A stretch of 64,000 bases of DNA from Pectinophora gossypiella (GCF_024362695.1 NC_065425.1:8127001-8191000); one strand, 5' to 3'; positions 9,639-20,276 are shown, counted from the stretch's first letter. Program-made: numbers and translations. Notes: a model not told the origin generated them from the sequence alone.

Positions 9639-11211
9639 CTAGGGAAATACGGTACATAAGTAGTTTTCAAATTCAACGTCTTTGCCGTACCGTTTGATCC
9701 TAAAAAATCCTTTTTCACCCCAACCTGTGCCCCAGCTGTTCGCCACCAACCAATATGGAACATTATTCTCTACACCATACCCTATCAGTCTAACAACGTG
9801 TCCATCTAGTCCCTCCCCGTATTTATGCTCGTAAATTCCCCCTTCGTATTTCTTAAAATCTTCATATACCTTAAAAACGGCTTCTATCGGTCCATTTTTG
9901 AATAATTCAGCTTTAATAGTCCCCTCTTCACTGCTCACCCTATTAACTGAAGAGCCTCTATGTTTATCACCAGCATAATCTGCACCATTGACACATTTCT
10001 TGTCACATTGGCGCTTTTCCAGAAATTCGATGTCGTAAGGTTTGCACTCTTGAGTGACGAGACCGGTGCTGACATAAAATTCAAAGGCTTCATTTGGATA
10101 ACCCCCCCTACAAACGTCTTTGGAAAAGCAGTTGAAATCCTGTTGAGAAAGTCGAACAGTCACGCCTTTGTGGATGCAAGTGCGATCAGAAGCCGTATCG
10201 GCGGTGCCGAAGGCCCAACAGGAACCACATTGGCCCTGGTTGTGAATTTCTCCAATGGTGGCACAATGTGACCACTTCTGCCTGGGGTCAAAGTTCTCAG
10301 GTAAATCAGCAACTGAACTGTCATTGTAACTGATCACGGGGATACCTTCTGGGATGAAGGTTTTTACCTGGAAATGAAGTCAAAATGTTATTTTTAAAGC
10401 AATATAAAAATAAAACACGTGTATTATGTGGACGTCGTGTTTGAGCCACCACAGAATCTGATTCCGACGGTTTCGTGGTGGACTATAGTCATATGACAAA
10501 TAGAATGCTGAATTTATATACGCAACCATTATTTAAAGGGAAGAAAAGACCAAATAAATGTAGATGGATTATGTTGGAGGGGGTATGGAGCATTTTGAAA
10601 TCATGTTTGGACCATAGATACTTGCGTAGTTTCCTAAATTATGAAATTCTGATTAAAGAAAGACACGATCTGAAGGTGACAAAACATGTTTTATATTTTC
10701 TGATTTTTTTTTAAACTTATTTATGATTTGTAATAAAGAAAACTGTAATAATAAGTAACATTTTGTCACGTTTTTCCATGAGGTCTCAGGTTGCCTTTTC
10801 ATGCAAATTCCATAGTAATTTCGCGTTTTGACTTTTAGTGAAAAATATTTGACTAGTTGAAAACTAGCCTATTGATATCACGTGGTTCCAGGTTTTATGC
10901 CCGGTTAATGGCAATAGGTTCGCCCTTTATTACATGGGACTTAAACATAGCTGGCGAGGAGTGGGTGTACATACTATGCATCGCTGCCTACCGGTTCGGG
11001 AATAAAGATGTGATGCTGTGTTATGTTAAACAATGCTTACCATTCCGACTACTGGATCAAAGTCGTAAGCCTTGATCGTGTAGGAGTAATTACGGCTGTT
11101 GAAGTACTCCACAAACTCATCATGTGGCATCGACAGGTACTTATTGTGTAATTCCTCGTCGAAGTCACAGGAGACAAACGTGGCCAAAGCCAATACTAAT
11201 AAACGTAACAT
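9639..11211 (-). CDS. Cathepsin B-like cysteine protease, copy A (two exons)
   Basis: Exon 1 is 11041-11211 and exon 2 is 9639-10367. The minus-strand intron begins gtaagc and ends ttccag, and both exons join in phase 0 to give 299 aa. Residues 1-15 are a signal peptide (MLRLLVLALATFVSC). Residues 16-79 match the cathepsin B propeptide (DEFVEYFNSRN), with sequons at N41 and N72. The mature papain-fold (C1A) enzyme starts near LPENFD. The catalytic set is complete: Gln101 (oxyanion hole), Cys107 in CGSCWAFG, His247 in GHVVRLIGYG and Asn267 in NSWGTGWG. The segment between Cys165 and Cys182 is short and lacks the His-His pair of the occluding loop, so peptidyl-dipeptidase activity is unlikely and endopeptidase activity is expected. 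It is probably secreted or lysosomal, and a digestive role is possible. A LINE sits 35 bp past the stop, in the 3' UTR. Confidence 0.9.
10368..11040 (-). other. Protease intron, copy A, with two old repeats
   Basis: The 673-bp intron has GT-AG ends on the minus strand. About 10630-10885 resembles 37590-37862, and about 10880-11035 resembles the segments flanking a MITE at 40447-40760, so two dispersed repeats are present. Both are shared with copy B, hence older than the duplication. There is no further exon: the propeptide runs straight across the splice junction. Confidence 0.75.
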
Positions 11212-11288
11212 TATAAAAAAATACCTCCGTTCAGAAGTGGCTTAGTATGAACGCCAGTACAGAGTACAGGAATAGACAACGTTCGATG

Positions 11289-11296
11289 TTTAAATA
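11289..11296 (-). promoter_or_regulatory. TATA-like box of protease copy A
   Basis: The minus strand reads TATTTAAA, 78 bp upstream of the ATG at 11211, leaving room for a short 5' UTR of about 45-50 nt. Copy B has the same box at 18685-18692 at the same distance. Transcription probably starts near 11260, but I see no strong initiator. Confidence 0.55.
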
Positions 11297-11564
11297 GCAA
11301 TAACCTTATCTGAATTATTTCAAATATTGTACGTAGAAAATAAATAATAAAAAAGTAAATAAAATACAAATTAATGGTCGTAATTTTTCCGTGGTATTTA
11401 CAGGAGAATGTGTTATCTAATTTATCCATAATAACGTTATTAACAGGATTATGGGAATAGTTTCTTGAGAAATGTGTGTAATGTCAACTAATGTGAAATA
11501 GCAATCTTGTTTCCTTTTTATCCCCTCTGCATTCTATCGATAGTGCTTGTACTCTGTTCATCAT

Positions 11565-11650
11565 CATGCCCCTAGCATTGTCCTGTTTTTCACAGGGTCC
11601 GCTTACCTAACCTGAAGATTTAACCGGTCCGGTTTTTTATAGAAGCGACT
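11565..11650 (-). repeat. Truncated tRNA-type SINE 3' part
   Basis: The sequence 'ttcacagggtccgcttacct' and the following 'ccggttttttatagaagcgactgcctgtc' match the 3' half of the better preserved copy at 24681-25023. The tRNA-like head is missing. Confidence 0.6.
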
Positions 11651-11769
11651 GCCTGTCCTCTGTGCTTGCACTCTGTTTGTAATGGAAAAAAAGTACATTA
11701 TCGACGACTATATCCCAAATGGGGTAGTCAGAGTACATGTATTCCAAGATGAACTAAGTACTCACACCT

Positions 11770-12100
11770 TTTTTTTTTTTTTTTTAACGTTGGGAAATGC
11801 GTTACGCATACCACGCCGCCCGGGGGGACGACGTGGTTATGTGGGACTCCCCGGGAAACCCGGTATACCCACTAAAACCCAACGGTGTTCCTCCTCGCCG
11901 CCATGTGGCGGGGATGCGGGAACGCAATTGCACACAACCGCGTCCCCGCCGGCGGATGCCCTCTTGGGCCCAGCGCCTATGGGGGCGCAACAAGCGCCTC
12001 CCCCTCCGCCGAGGGCTGCCCGGAACACTTGGGGAGCCCTACAGCACGGGACCTATGTTGTGGATGGCGGTCCCCCGACCACCATCCACAGGTCCCCGTC
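11770..12100 (-). mobile_element. GC-rich retroposed sequence with 14-bp target duplication
   Basis: A 331-bp insertion much richer in GC than its surroundings. The plus strand begins with a run of about 16 T's, so read on the minus strand it ends in poly(A). It is bounded by the 14-bp direct repeat aagtactcacacct at 11756-11769 and 12101-12114. These features show LINE-mediated retroposition. The sequence matches nothing else in the window and I do not recognise its source: it could be a 5'-truncated LINE 3' end or a copied structured RNA. Open frames inside it run on several frames and reflect only high GC. Confidence 0.85.
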
Positions 12101-12252
12101 AAGTACTCACACCTCAACGAACTTTCTGTAAGACCAACGTGATAGGATAAAAAAATATATATTGTAAAAGGGGCTGGAGTGAATCTTCTTACTTATTAGT
12201 TATTTTATTACGTATTCATTAAATTGTTTTAAGTTTACGCGGTTATTATCAT

Positions 12253-12622
12253 AATTAAAACACATAATAACGGGTTCTTACCGCGTTTAAAGTAGGGATA
12301 TGAGACTCCCGATATTTCGACACTGTTGCAAGTGCCATGATCACGGGATGACTGATGAGATTGGAGTGGAGTAGGTAGATCCATAATTTTCTACGGGCAG
12401 ACATATCTGTCTACCCTCTTTCTTTGCCGTTTGTTGATGTATTTGATATCCTAAATTAATAACTCATTTGTGGTTTATTATATTATTATTACATTATTCA
12501 GTATTATTATTTATTACTATTTATACTCTAGATACATTCTTTATTAAAATCCTAAATAAATATCGGGAGTCTCATATCCCTACTTTAAACGCGGTAAGAA
12601 CCCGTTATTATGTGTTTTAATT
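12253..12622. mobile_element. Fold-back element with 65-bp perfect inverted repeats
   Basis: The arms 12253-12317 and 12558-12622 are exact reverse complements over 65 bp (starting aattaaaacacataataacg), around a loop of about 240 bp. A decayed relative lies at about 22528-22652 and fragments at 42425-42475. There is no coding capacity. The perfect arms suggest a recent arrival or arm correction. Confidence 0.8.
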
Positions 12623-13744
12623 CATTCAAATTGTTCGCATACTTTTCTCATTCTCTTTACCAACACAAATCATCAGAACCTTTCTCAATTCTCATCTCTA
12701 AGTCTTCCATACCAAAAATCAATTTTAAGTGAGTCTATATTTTTTTATTTTTAAACACATTCGATTTGCAAATACAATAAATCTATTGCCACCGGATAGG
12801 CAAACTTGTCGCGCCTATTCCCGTTTAGTCTCGAAATTAGCATATCGCATGGCCTACGGATGTCCTATTGAATCGTCCATCATGGCTACCAAGTACTGAC
12901 AGTTGATTCACTACGGATGTCCCAACTGACTCATATGTATGCTAATTGTGTGTGTGCATATTTATTTATAAAAACTGTAATACTTCCCATTATCCTTAAC
13001 ACGGTTTTAATTTAGTTATTTGGGTATTATTATAAATTGTTAATTGTTAAAGAAAAAAAATATACGCTAAATGTTGAGACTATAGCCTAATACACTCAAC
13101 CAACCTTACGATAAATTAGAAATATCAATAGTTAAGACTAATATTGATTTTAAAACGACCCTAGCTCTTTGTTATTGGTCATACGTTATTTAGATATCGA
13201 CCTCTAATAAAAAATAAATAAAAAAACATGTTTCATATGTAACAGTGCGCAGAGACAAGTTTTTAAATGTACGCTTCCACGTTTGAATTTAGAAACACGC
13301 ATCCGTTTGGGGTGCGTTCGTTGACGTCACATGTGCGTATGAGTGGAGGGAAGGGCTCCTCTTGTTTATTTTTTTATTACTTTTTTAATTTTTATAGTTA
13401 TAGGCTGGTGTGGAACTTTATGGGCGTAACACGGTGACTGATGTATTTGACGTCTGAAAACAAAACAAAGTTACTTTGTTTTGTGAATAATAGAACTTTA
13501 TTTTATAACTCCCCTGTGTACATATAAATAAACTTTTTATTTTTATTGATGTTGTTTCAGTATGTATTTGTATGTGGGAAATAGATCAATACAAATTAGT
13601 TACGGTAAAAATATGATTTAATGGACTCATTGATTGTTTGCGCAGTTTTAATGATCGCCTCTTCGGGAAATTTTATTTATTTTGCATGTTAGATGGTGCT
13701 TATAGAAATTGATGTATAAAATGTTATTATAGTATATACACATG
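12623..13744. other. AT-rich intergenic DNA
   Basis: No gene, RNA or clear repeat is visible. The sequence around 13300-13500 is somewhat GC-richer ('gcgttcgttgacgtcacatg') without other features. Confidence 0.5.
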
Positions 13745-13934
13745 CATTAAGATCACGCCTATTTCCCGTTAGGGTAGGCAGAGACCATCGGAATTCCACT
13801 TAATACGATCCTGAGATACCTTACAAATACAACTAGAATTTACGGATTGAATGTGGATTCAAGTTCTAAGCGACCTTTGTTTTTTGTTCTGTATTTTGTC
13901 AAGGTGTCGGGCGCCGTCTTCACCCCCTCTGGAT

Positions 13935-14090
13935 CTTACTTTTTTTACTTTTGATGGGTTTGCTCTTGGCCCCCGACTTGTCCGAAGGCATTGACGAGGC
14001 CTAGAATGGAATCGCCCAGAAGGTGCCTGTTTACTCTGGCCTTGAAAGCAACCATGCATTCGAAAATATAGAAGACGGCAGAGATTTCCA
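13935..14090 (-). mobile_element. Truncated LINE 3' end
   Basis: This reverse-oriented relative of 1156-1320 shares 'gatgggtttgctcttggccc' and 'ccagaaggtgcctgtt', and the terminus encodes the same F-K-A-R-V-N-R-H-L type ending. It overlaps the start of the downstream duplicated block. Confidence 0.7.
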
Positions 14091-15213
14091 CTCTTTGCTC
14101 TTCATCCCAACGGGAGATAAAAGGATTAGAAGAACAGAGAAGAAGTATGGATGTTAAGATTAAGAGTATGTGTCTCGCTCGCATTTAGGCTTTTTTTGTT
14201 AACGTGTCTTATTGTAGGTTTTCCGCAAATGGCAAGAACTACTTGTCCGGAGCTACTTAGGCGGCCCACGTTAATAATGAGAATTTGGAGTGAAATGTCT
14301 GGGGTGTGCCAATAGTATGATGCACCGTTTGCATAACTTGTTTTTGTAATACTCACTACCTATCACGAAACCACTATTCTATTTGCAAACTACAACCCTC
14401 GCGGCACAACAACCGAGCCGCGCGCGGCGCGAATTATGTCGAGAGCTTCGACCAATAACGTAGGACGTCTATATACATAGGTCTCATTCGCTGCGTTTAC
14501 TGGTCGAAGTCCTCGATAATATTTGCGCCCGCGAGCGGCGTGGTTGGCGTGCAGACTAGGGAATGAAATATCAATCCCGCGAGATCCCGAAATTTTTCGA
14601 GATCTCATTTAGTTCATAAAAAATGTAAAGTAAGGATGGCTGAAAAAGATGAAAACTGCTTGTTTGTAATAGCGAGGTTCATTAAAATTTTTTTGAAAGG
14701 AAACAAAAGCCTTTATTCTTCAATATTACTAACTAAATAATTAAGTTTTCTTTGGAAATCAGTATAATCAAAACAAAAGATATAACTCAAGGAGATTCGC
14801 CCAATCCCGTCAATCTCGAATGGCATCTCGTCATATTGTGTTTCGGGATTGATTCCAGAAAATTAGACGAGATCTCGGGCGGAATCCCGATCTCGATCGG
14901 GATTGCATTCCCTAGTAGGGTCTACTGGTGGTATTACTACTGGAGTACAATTGAAGAAACAATTTAACGGTTGAGTTTTACTGGTAGAGTAAAGCTTAGT
15001 TTACGAGCGCTCTCTTGATTGCCTTATATATGTCGTTACTCGTTGCTACTATGCTCTCCGGCCAAGTAGTTAATGCCAGAGGCAAACGTACAATAATTCA
15101 CTACTAATATACTGGCCATATGGTGTACTCTAAACCGGCGAGCATGCATGAAGTCTTTGATGAGAGTGGAAGAAGCGAAAGTGGTGTGTCAGGGTCGTAG
15201 TAAGTGGAATTCC
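14055..15213. repeat. Downstream duplicated block, copy A
   Basis: Homologous to 19124-20276 in the same order and orientation, with small insertions and deletions. It contains a fold-back MITE (14404-14552), a TIR-like 'aatgtctggggtg' end near 14298, and at its right end a SINE-like 'gtggtgtgtcagggtcgtag'. Its order relative to the protease block suggests it was part of the same original tandem duplication. Confidence 0.8.
14404..14552. mobile_element. GC-rich fold-back MITE
   Basis: The left arm contains 'gccgcgcgcggcgcgaatta' and 'gagcttcgaccaataacg'; the right arm is its imperfect inverse ending 'gtggttggcgtgc'. It is about 149 bp long with no coding capacity. Copies also lie at 19566-19734 (the duplicate of this one), 40571-40702 and 1073-1380. 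Confidence 0.8.
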
Positions 15214-15433
15214 GTGGTCTCTGTCCACCCTAATGGGAAAAAGGCGTGATCTTTGAATGTGTGTATGTACTATGCTGAAATTGGAGTGAATGTAAAACAT
15301 AAAACGCGTTCTACTGGTCGTCTTCTAGGGAAGGAGTCTGCTAGGGCATGCCATGAAAACTGTCTGAAGAATTATGTTCAATCCAATATATGGTCAAGGG
15401 GTGATCACTTGCATCATCAGTTCATCATGTGCA

Positions 15434-15583
15434 ATCACCATGTCGTGTGCAATACCATGGACCCACCCTAGAACCCTGTCGCACTAACATATTTGACATC
15501 TAGTGAGACTTACAGTTCAATAATAAAAAATAAAATAATAAAAAAGTTAATGTGATATGGCACTAAACATATTAATGCTCGGA
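15434..15583. mobile_element. Decayed Tc1/mariner-type MITE
   Basis: It retains 'gaaccctgtcgcactaacat' and 'gttaatgtgatatggcac' of the family better preserved at 21808-21949 and 28146-28289. One end has lost its terminal repeat and an A-rich insertion lies inside. Confidence 0.55.
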
Positions 15584-16920
15584 TACGTACACCGTAGCAC
15601 TTTGTTTCTGCCTTCTTCACTACCAGATCACGAACATAAGTCGATGTATGTTTACGACAGTTCTTCGTTTGATTGCTTTACGAAGATGTGTTTCTGCCTT
15701 TATTCTGCTATGTGTGGGTAGTTTTAGTTTCCTGAAGTTACAGTCATTATATTTAAACCAGGGATTTTATGGATATGAAATTTCGGATACGAATAGGATA
15801 CGGATTTAAGAATACTTATTATACCAGATACGGGTAATAAATTATTTTGGAATATCCGTTAGTTTCCATTTAAGGCATTTTGGGGATTTTATTGATTTCT
15901 ATTGTGTCTAAATACCTACGGGTCAAAAAAAATTACTAAGTATTTTTGTACTCTTGGAACGGAGAGCCCATATCTCAGGAGGAGTGGAAGAAAGGGAGAG
16001 AGGCCTTTGCCTTGCAGTGGGATGATATAGGTTAGAAATAATAATAATAATTGTTGTACTATTTGCGAAGTAATGATTGTGCAAAAGTATTTCCTTATAA
16101 AGTTTGGGTTCACTATATTGTGTCATTCCTGTGTATTATTGTGTTTTGTACTAAATAGGTATGTTTCTTAATTAATATCAAACTACGTCAGTAACATTTT
16201 TTAGTAAAAAAGGATAATATATTATGTACTTAAAACTGCATACCGCAATGAGTCGCTATGTAAATATGTAGGTAAAAATAATACAATAATTAATTGTATA
16301 AAATACACTACTGGTTTGTAAGTGAAGATGCATCGAGTTCTATATAATATCACTACATTTTCTACTTAGGGTTTCGGGCACACTAAAAGCAGTAGCAGAG
16401 CAGTTCAGCATGCCTCATGCAAAAATTAGACGAAAAGACAACGAATTTGTGCGCAAAACTAAATGTTTGTGTGATTTCAAAGACAAGTATTACATAAACC
16501 CAACATTGTGAGAGAAAATCGCACGAAATTTAAGTATGACAACTGATTTAAATATGATAACTGAACGCGGTTGTAACGTGGATTCGCTTAGATACCGCTC
16601 AGCCTCCTGCAGAGCTAAAAATAAATTTTGACAAAATCGTTAGTTTGTTTTTTTCCCTAACATGCGTGCCACGTGAATTTGTTCGTATTTTGACAGAACG
16701 ATATGACTTATTTGGGTTCACATAAATTAGCACCAATCGACAAAACGACAATTATATCGTCAGAATCGATAAAATGACCGTGACAAAATTTTATCATGTT
16801 GCGTATGTTAGCTCCTCTGATCTGCACCTGCTTTTCATGTGCCTTTACTAACTTCCAACTTAGAAGTTAATATGTATAATACATTTAGAGCATCATTTGA
16901 TTTAAACGCATGGAATCATA

Positions 16921-16926
16921 TTTATT
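16921..16926 (-). promoter_or_regulatory. Poly(A) signal of protease copy B
   Basis: AATAAA on the minus strand, about 110 nt after the stop codon at 17033. Spacing and position agree with a normal short 3' UTR. Confidence 0.65.
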
Positions 16927-17032
16927 GCATCAAAGAAATAAAGAAAGAAAACACCGTGCAGATTGGTGGTCAAACATAATTAGAAAGGAGACAACCCTTT
17001 GTCGGATAAGGAATTAAAAGACAAACTTATTT

Positions 17033-18607
17033 CTAGGGAAATACGGTACATAAGTAGTTTTCAAATTCAACGTCTTTGCCGTACCGTTTGATCCTAAAAA
17101 ATCCTTTTTCACCCCAACCTGTGCCCCAGCTGTTCGCCACCAACCAATATGGAACATTATTCTCTACACCATACCCTATCAGTCTAACACTGTGTCCACC
17201 TAGTAGCTCCCCGTATTTATGCTCGTAAATTCCCCCTTCGTATTTCTTAAAATCTTCATATACCGAAAATGCGGCTTGTATCGGTCCATTTTTGAATAAT
17301 TCAGCTTTAATAGTCCCCTCTTCGCTGTTCACCGCCTTAACTGAAGAGCCTCTATGTTTATCTCCAGCATAATCTGCACCATTGACACATTTCTTGTCAC
17401 ATTGGCGCTTTTTGAGAAATTCGATGTCGTAAGGTTTGCACTCTTGAGTGACGAGACCGGTGCTGACGTAAAATTCAAAGGCTTCATTTGGATAACCCCC
17501 CCTACAAACGTCTTTGGAGAAGCAGTTGAAATCCTGTTGAGAAAGTCGAACAGTCACGCCTTTGTGGATGCAAGTGCGATCAGAAGCCGTGTTGGAGGTG
17601 CCGAAGGTCCAACAGGAACCACATTTGCCCTGGTTGTGAATTTCTCCAATGGTGGCACAATGTGACCACTTCTCCCTGGAGTCAAAGTTCTCAGGTAAAT
17701 CGGCAACTGAACTGTCATTGTAACTGATCACGGGGATACCTTCTGGGATGAAGGTTTTTACCTGGAAATGAAGTCAAAATGTTATTTTTAAAGCAAATAT
17801 AAAAATAAAACACGTGTATTATGTGGACGTCGTGTTTGAGCCACCACAGAATCTGATTCCGACGGTTTCGTGGTGGACTGTAGTTATATGACAAATAGAA
17901 TGCTGAATTTATATACGCAACCATTATTTAAAGGGAAGAAAAGACCAAATAAATGTAGATGGATTATGTTGGAGGGGGTATGGAGCATTTTGAAATCATG
18001 TTTGGACCATAGATACTTGGGTAGTTTCCTAAATTATGAAATTCTGATTAAAGAAAGACACGATCTAAAGGTGACAAAAAATGTTTTATATTTTCTGATT
18101 TTTTTTTTTAACTTATTTATGATTTGTAATAAAGAAAACTGTAATAATAAGTAACATTTTGTCACGTTTTTCCATGACGTCTCAGGTTACCTTTTCATGC
18201 AAATTCCATAGTAATTTCGCGTTTTGACGTTTAGTGAAAAATATTTGACTAGTTGGAAACTAGCCTATTGATATCACGTGGTTCCAGGTTTTATGCCCGG
18301 TTAATGGCAATAGGTTCGCCCTTTATTACATGGGACTTAAACATAGCTGGCGAGGAGTGGGTGTACATACTATGCATCGCTGCCTACCGGTTCGGGAATA
18401 AAGATGTGATGCTGTGTTATGTTAAACAATGCTTACCATTCCGACTACTGGATCAAAGTCGTAAGCCTTGATCGTGTAGGAGTAATTACGGCTGTTGAAG
18501 TACTCCACAAACTCATCATGTGGCATCGACAGGTACTTATTGTGTAATTCCTCGTCGAAGTCACAGGAGACAAACGTGGCCAAAGCCAATACTAATAAAC
18601 GTAACAT
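17033..18607 (-). CDS. Cathepsin B-like cysteine protease, copy B (two exons)
   Basis: Exon 1 is 18437-18607 and exon 2 is 17033-17761, with the same phase-0 GT-AG intron as copy A and the same 299-aa length. Exon 1 (signal peptide and early propeptide) is identical to copy A at the nucleotide level. Exon 2 differs at 28 nucleotides by eye count, giving 16 amino-acid changes. These include P85S, Q87E, Q103K and A109T beside the active site, a cluster at 199-202, another at 219-223, and G243L, D245G and V248S around the catalytic His. Gln101, Cys107, His247 and Asn267 are kept. The occluding loop is short and lacks His-His, as in copy A. Copy B keeps an intact 3' UTR and poly(A) signal. It is probably secreted or lysosomal, and the clustered changes could alter substrate pockets. 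Confidence 0.9.
17762..18436 (-). other. Protease intron, copy B
   Basis: A 675-bp intron with GT-AG ends, differing from copy A at about nine bases plus two single-base indels (about 1.3%). It carries the same two ancient dispersed repeats. Confidence 0.75.
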
Positions 18608-18684
18608 TATAAAAAAATACCTCCGTTCAGAAGTAGCTTAGTATGAACGCCAGTACAGAGTACAGGAATAGACAACGTTCGATG

Positions 18685-18692
18685 TTTAAATA
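18685..18692 (-). promoter_or_regulatory. TATA-like box of protease copy B
   Basis: The minus strand reads TATTTAAA, 78 bp upstream of the ATG, as in copy A. The 8 bp immediately upstream on the minus strand (18693-18700) are inverted relative to copy A. Confidence 0.55.
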
Positions 18693-18803
18693 GTTATTGC
18701 TATCTGAATTATTCCAAATATTGTACATAGAAAATAAATAATAAAAAAGTAAATAAAATACAAATTAACGGTCGTAATTTTTCCGTGGTATTTACAGGAG
18801 AAT

Positions 18804-19108
18804 TTTTTTTATAAAAATATTTATATAAGTAGGTATATATGCTAGGTTATGTATATAGGTTAGGTATATATTATATTTGTAAGTATGTTATATATTTATT
18901 TGCATGTATTTGTTGTTAAGTTGTATGCATAGTTTGTACCCGCAATCTTTCAATTTTTTTTTTTACCTTTTTCCTCACCTTATGGTTGTCTGGAAGAAAT
19001 CGCTTTAAGCGATAAGGCCGCCATTTGCCATGTACTTAGTTAAGAGACTTTTTGTAATTATTTCCTTTTATTTTGGTGCAATAAAGTGTATTTGTATTGT
19101 ATTGTAAG
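18804..19108 (+). mobile_element. LINE/SINE 3' end with AATAAA tail
   Basis: It contains 'agcgataaggccgcc' followed by 'gcaataaagtgtatttgtat' and ends in a tattg repeat. A relative with 'agcaataaggccgccag' and 'gcaataaagtatattt' lies at about 21600-21722, and a shorter tail at about 40750-40832. It sits at the right junction of copy B and has no coding part left. Confidence 0.65.
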
Positions 19109-19123
19109 GAGAAGGAGGTTATA

Positions 19124-20276
19124 TGCAATCGGAAATACAGAAGACGGCAGAGATTTCCACTCTTTGCTCTTCATCCCAACAGGAGATAAAAGGATTAGAA
19201 GAAGAGAGAAGAAGAATGGATGTTAAGATTAAGAGTATATATTATAATGAACTACCCATTTTAGGGAAGTGTTGGTTGGGTTATATGCATTCGGAAATAC
19301 AGAAGACGGCAGAGAATTCCATTCCCCCCCCCTCTTTGTGATGGCCGTAAGCGGGAGAGTGCGTGGAATGTGTCTCGCTCGCATTTTGGCTTTTTTGTTA
19401 ACGTGTCTTATTGTAGGTTTGCCGCAAATGGCATGAACTACTTGTCCGGAGCTACTTTGAATTTTGGAGTGAAATGTCTGGGGTGCACCGTTTGCATAAC
19501 TTGTTTTTGTAATACTCACTACCTATCACGAAACCACTATTTTATTTGCAAACTACAACCCTCGCGGCACAACAACGCGCAACGCGCGGCTCGGCGCGCT
19601 GCGCGAGTTATGTCGAGAGCTTCGACCAATAACGTAGGACGTCTATATGTATACGTAGGTTTCATTCGCTGCGTTTATTGGTCGAAGTCCTCGGTAATAC
19701 ATATTTGCGCCCGCGCGCGGCGTGGTTGGCGTGCAGACTACGGAATGCAATCCCGACTCGAGAACGTACTTTCGAAAAATTTTCGAGATCTCGTCTAGTT
19801 CATAAAAAAATGTAAAGTAATGATAGCTGAAAACGATGAAAACTGCTTGTTTGTGATAGTGAGGTTAATTTCTTTAATATTCTAACCAAATAATTAAGTT
19901 TTGTTTGAAAGATTCGCTCAAACCCGGCAATCTCGAATGGGATAATGGGATCTCGTCATGTGTCGAGCTTCGGGATTGATTCCGGGATCTCGCGAGACCG
20001 TATTACTACTGGAGTACAATTGAAGAAACAATTTAACGGTTGAGTTTTACTGGTAGAGTAAAGCTTAGTTTACGAGCGTTCTCTTGATTGCCTTATGGAG
20101 ATATGTCGTTACTCGTTGCTACTATGCTCTCCGGCCAAGTAGTTAATGCCAGAGGCAAACGAACAATAATTCACTACTAATATACTGGCCATATGGTGTA
20201 CTCTAAACCGGCGAGCATGCATGAAGTCTTTGATGAGAGTGGAAGAAGCGAAAGTGGTGTGTCAGGGTCGTAGTAC
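19124..20276. repeat. Downstream duplicated block, copy B
   Basis: The counterpart of 14055-15213. It lacks a few short segments present there and carries its own duplication of the 'gaaatacagaagacggcag' LINE piece (about 19131 and 19290). A MITE copy is at 19566-19734. Confidence 0.8.
19566..19734. mobile_element. GC-rich fold-back MITE
   Basis: The duplicate of 14404-14552, with a longer GC-rich left arm ('gcgcaacgcgcggctcggcg') and the same right terminus 'gtggttggcgtgc'. Confidence 0.75.

Larger units (their letters stand above)
15867..18803. repeat. Segmental duplication, copy B (protease block, empty LINE site)
   Basis: This is the uninterrupted version of 2975-11409, 2937 bp long. 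The LINE target acaaccct is present once (16991-16998), in the order 'aaaggag-acaaccct-ttgtcgg'. It therefore gives the pre-insertion sequence for the LINE and shows that the block was duplicated before the insertion, or that only one copy was hit. A LINE 3' end lies directly at the right junction. Confidence 0.93.

Noticed and set aside
9960..10271. 103-codon plus-strand frame opposite protease exon 2 (and the same at 17354-17665)
   Set aside because: It is the antisense shadow of the protease coding strand; the plus-strand peptide has no features of its own.
9639..11211. Protease copy A considered a pseudogene because of the LINE
   Set aside because: The LINE is outside the coding sequence; the frame, splice sites, catalytic residues and TATA-like box are all intact.
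11682..12150. Several overlapping frames of 63-149 codons in the GC-rich insertion
   Set aside because: Open in many frames on both strands because of high GC; the insertion is a retroposed fragment with poly(A).
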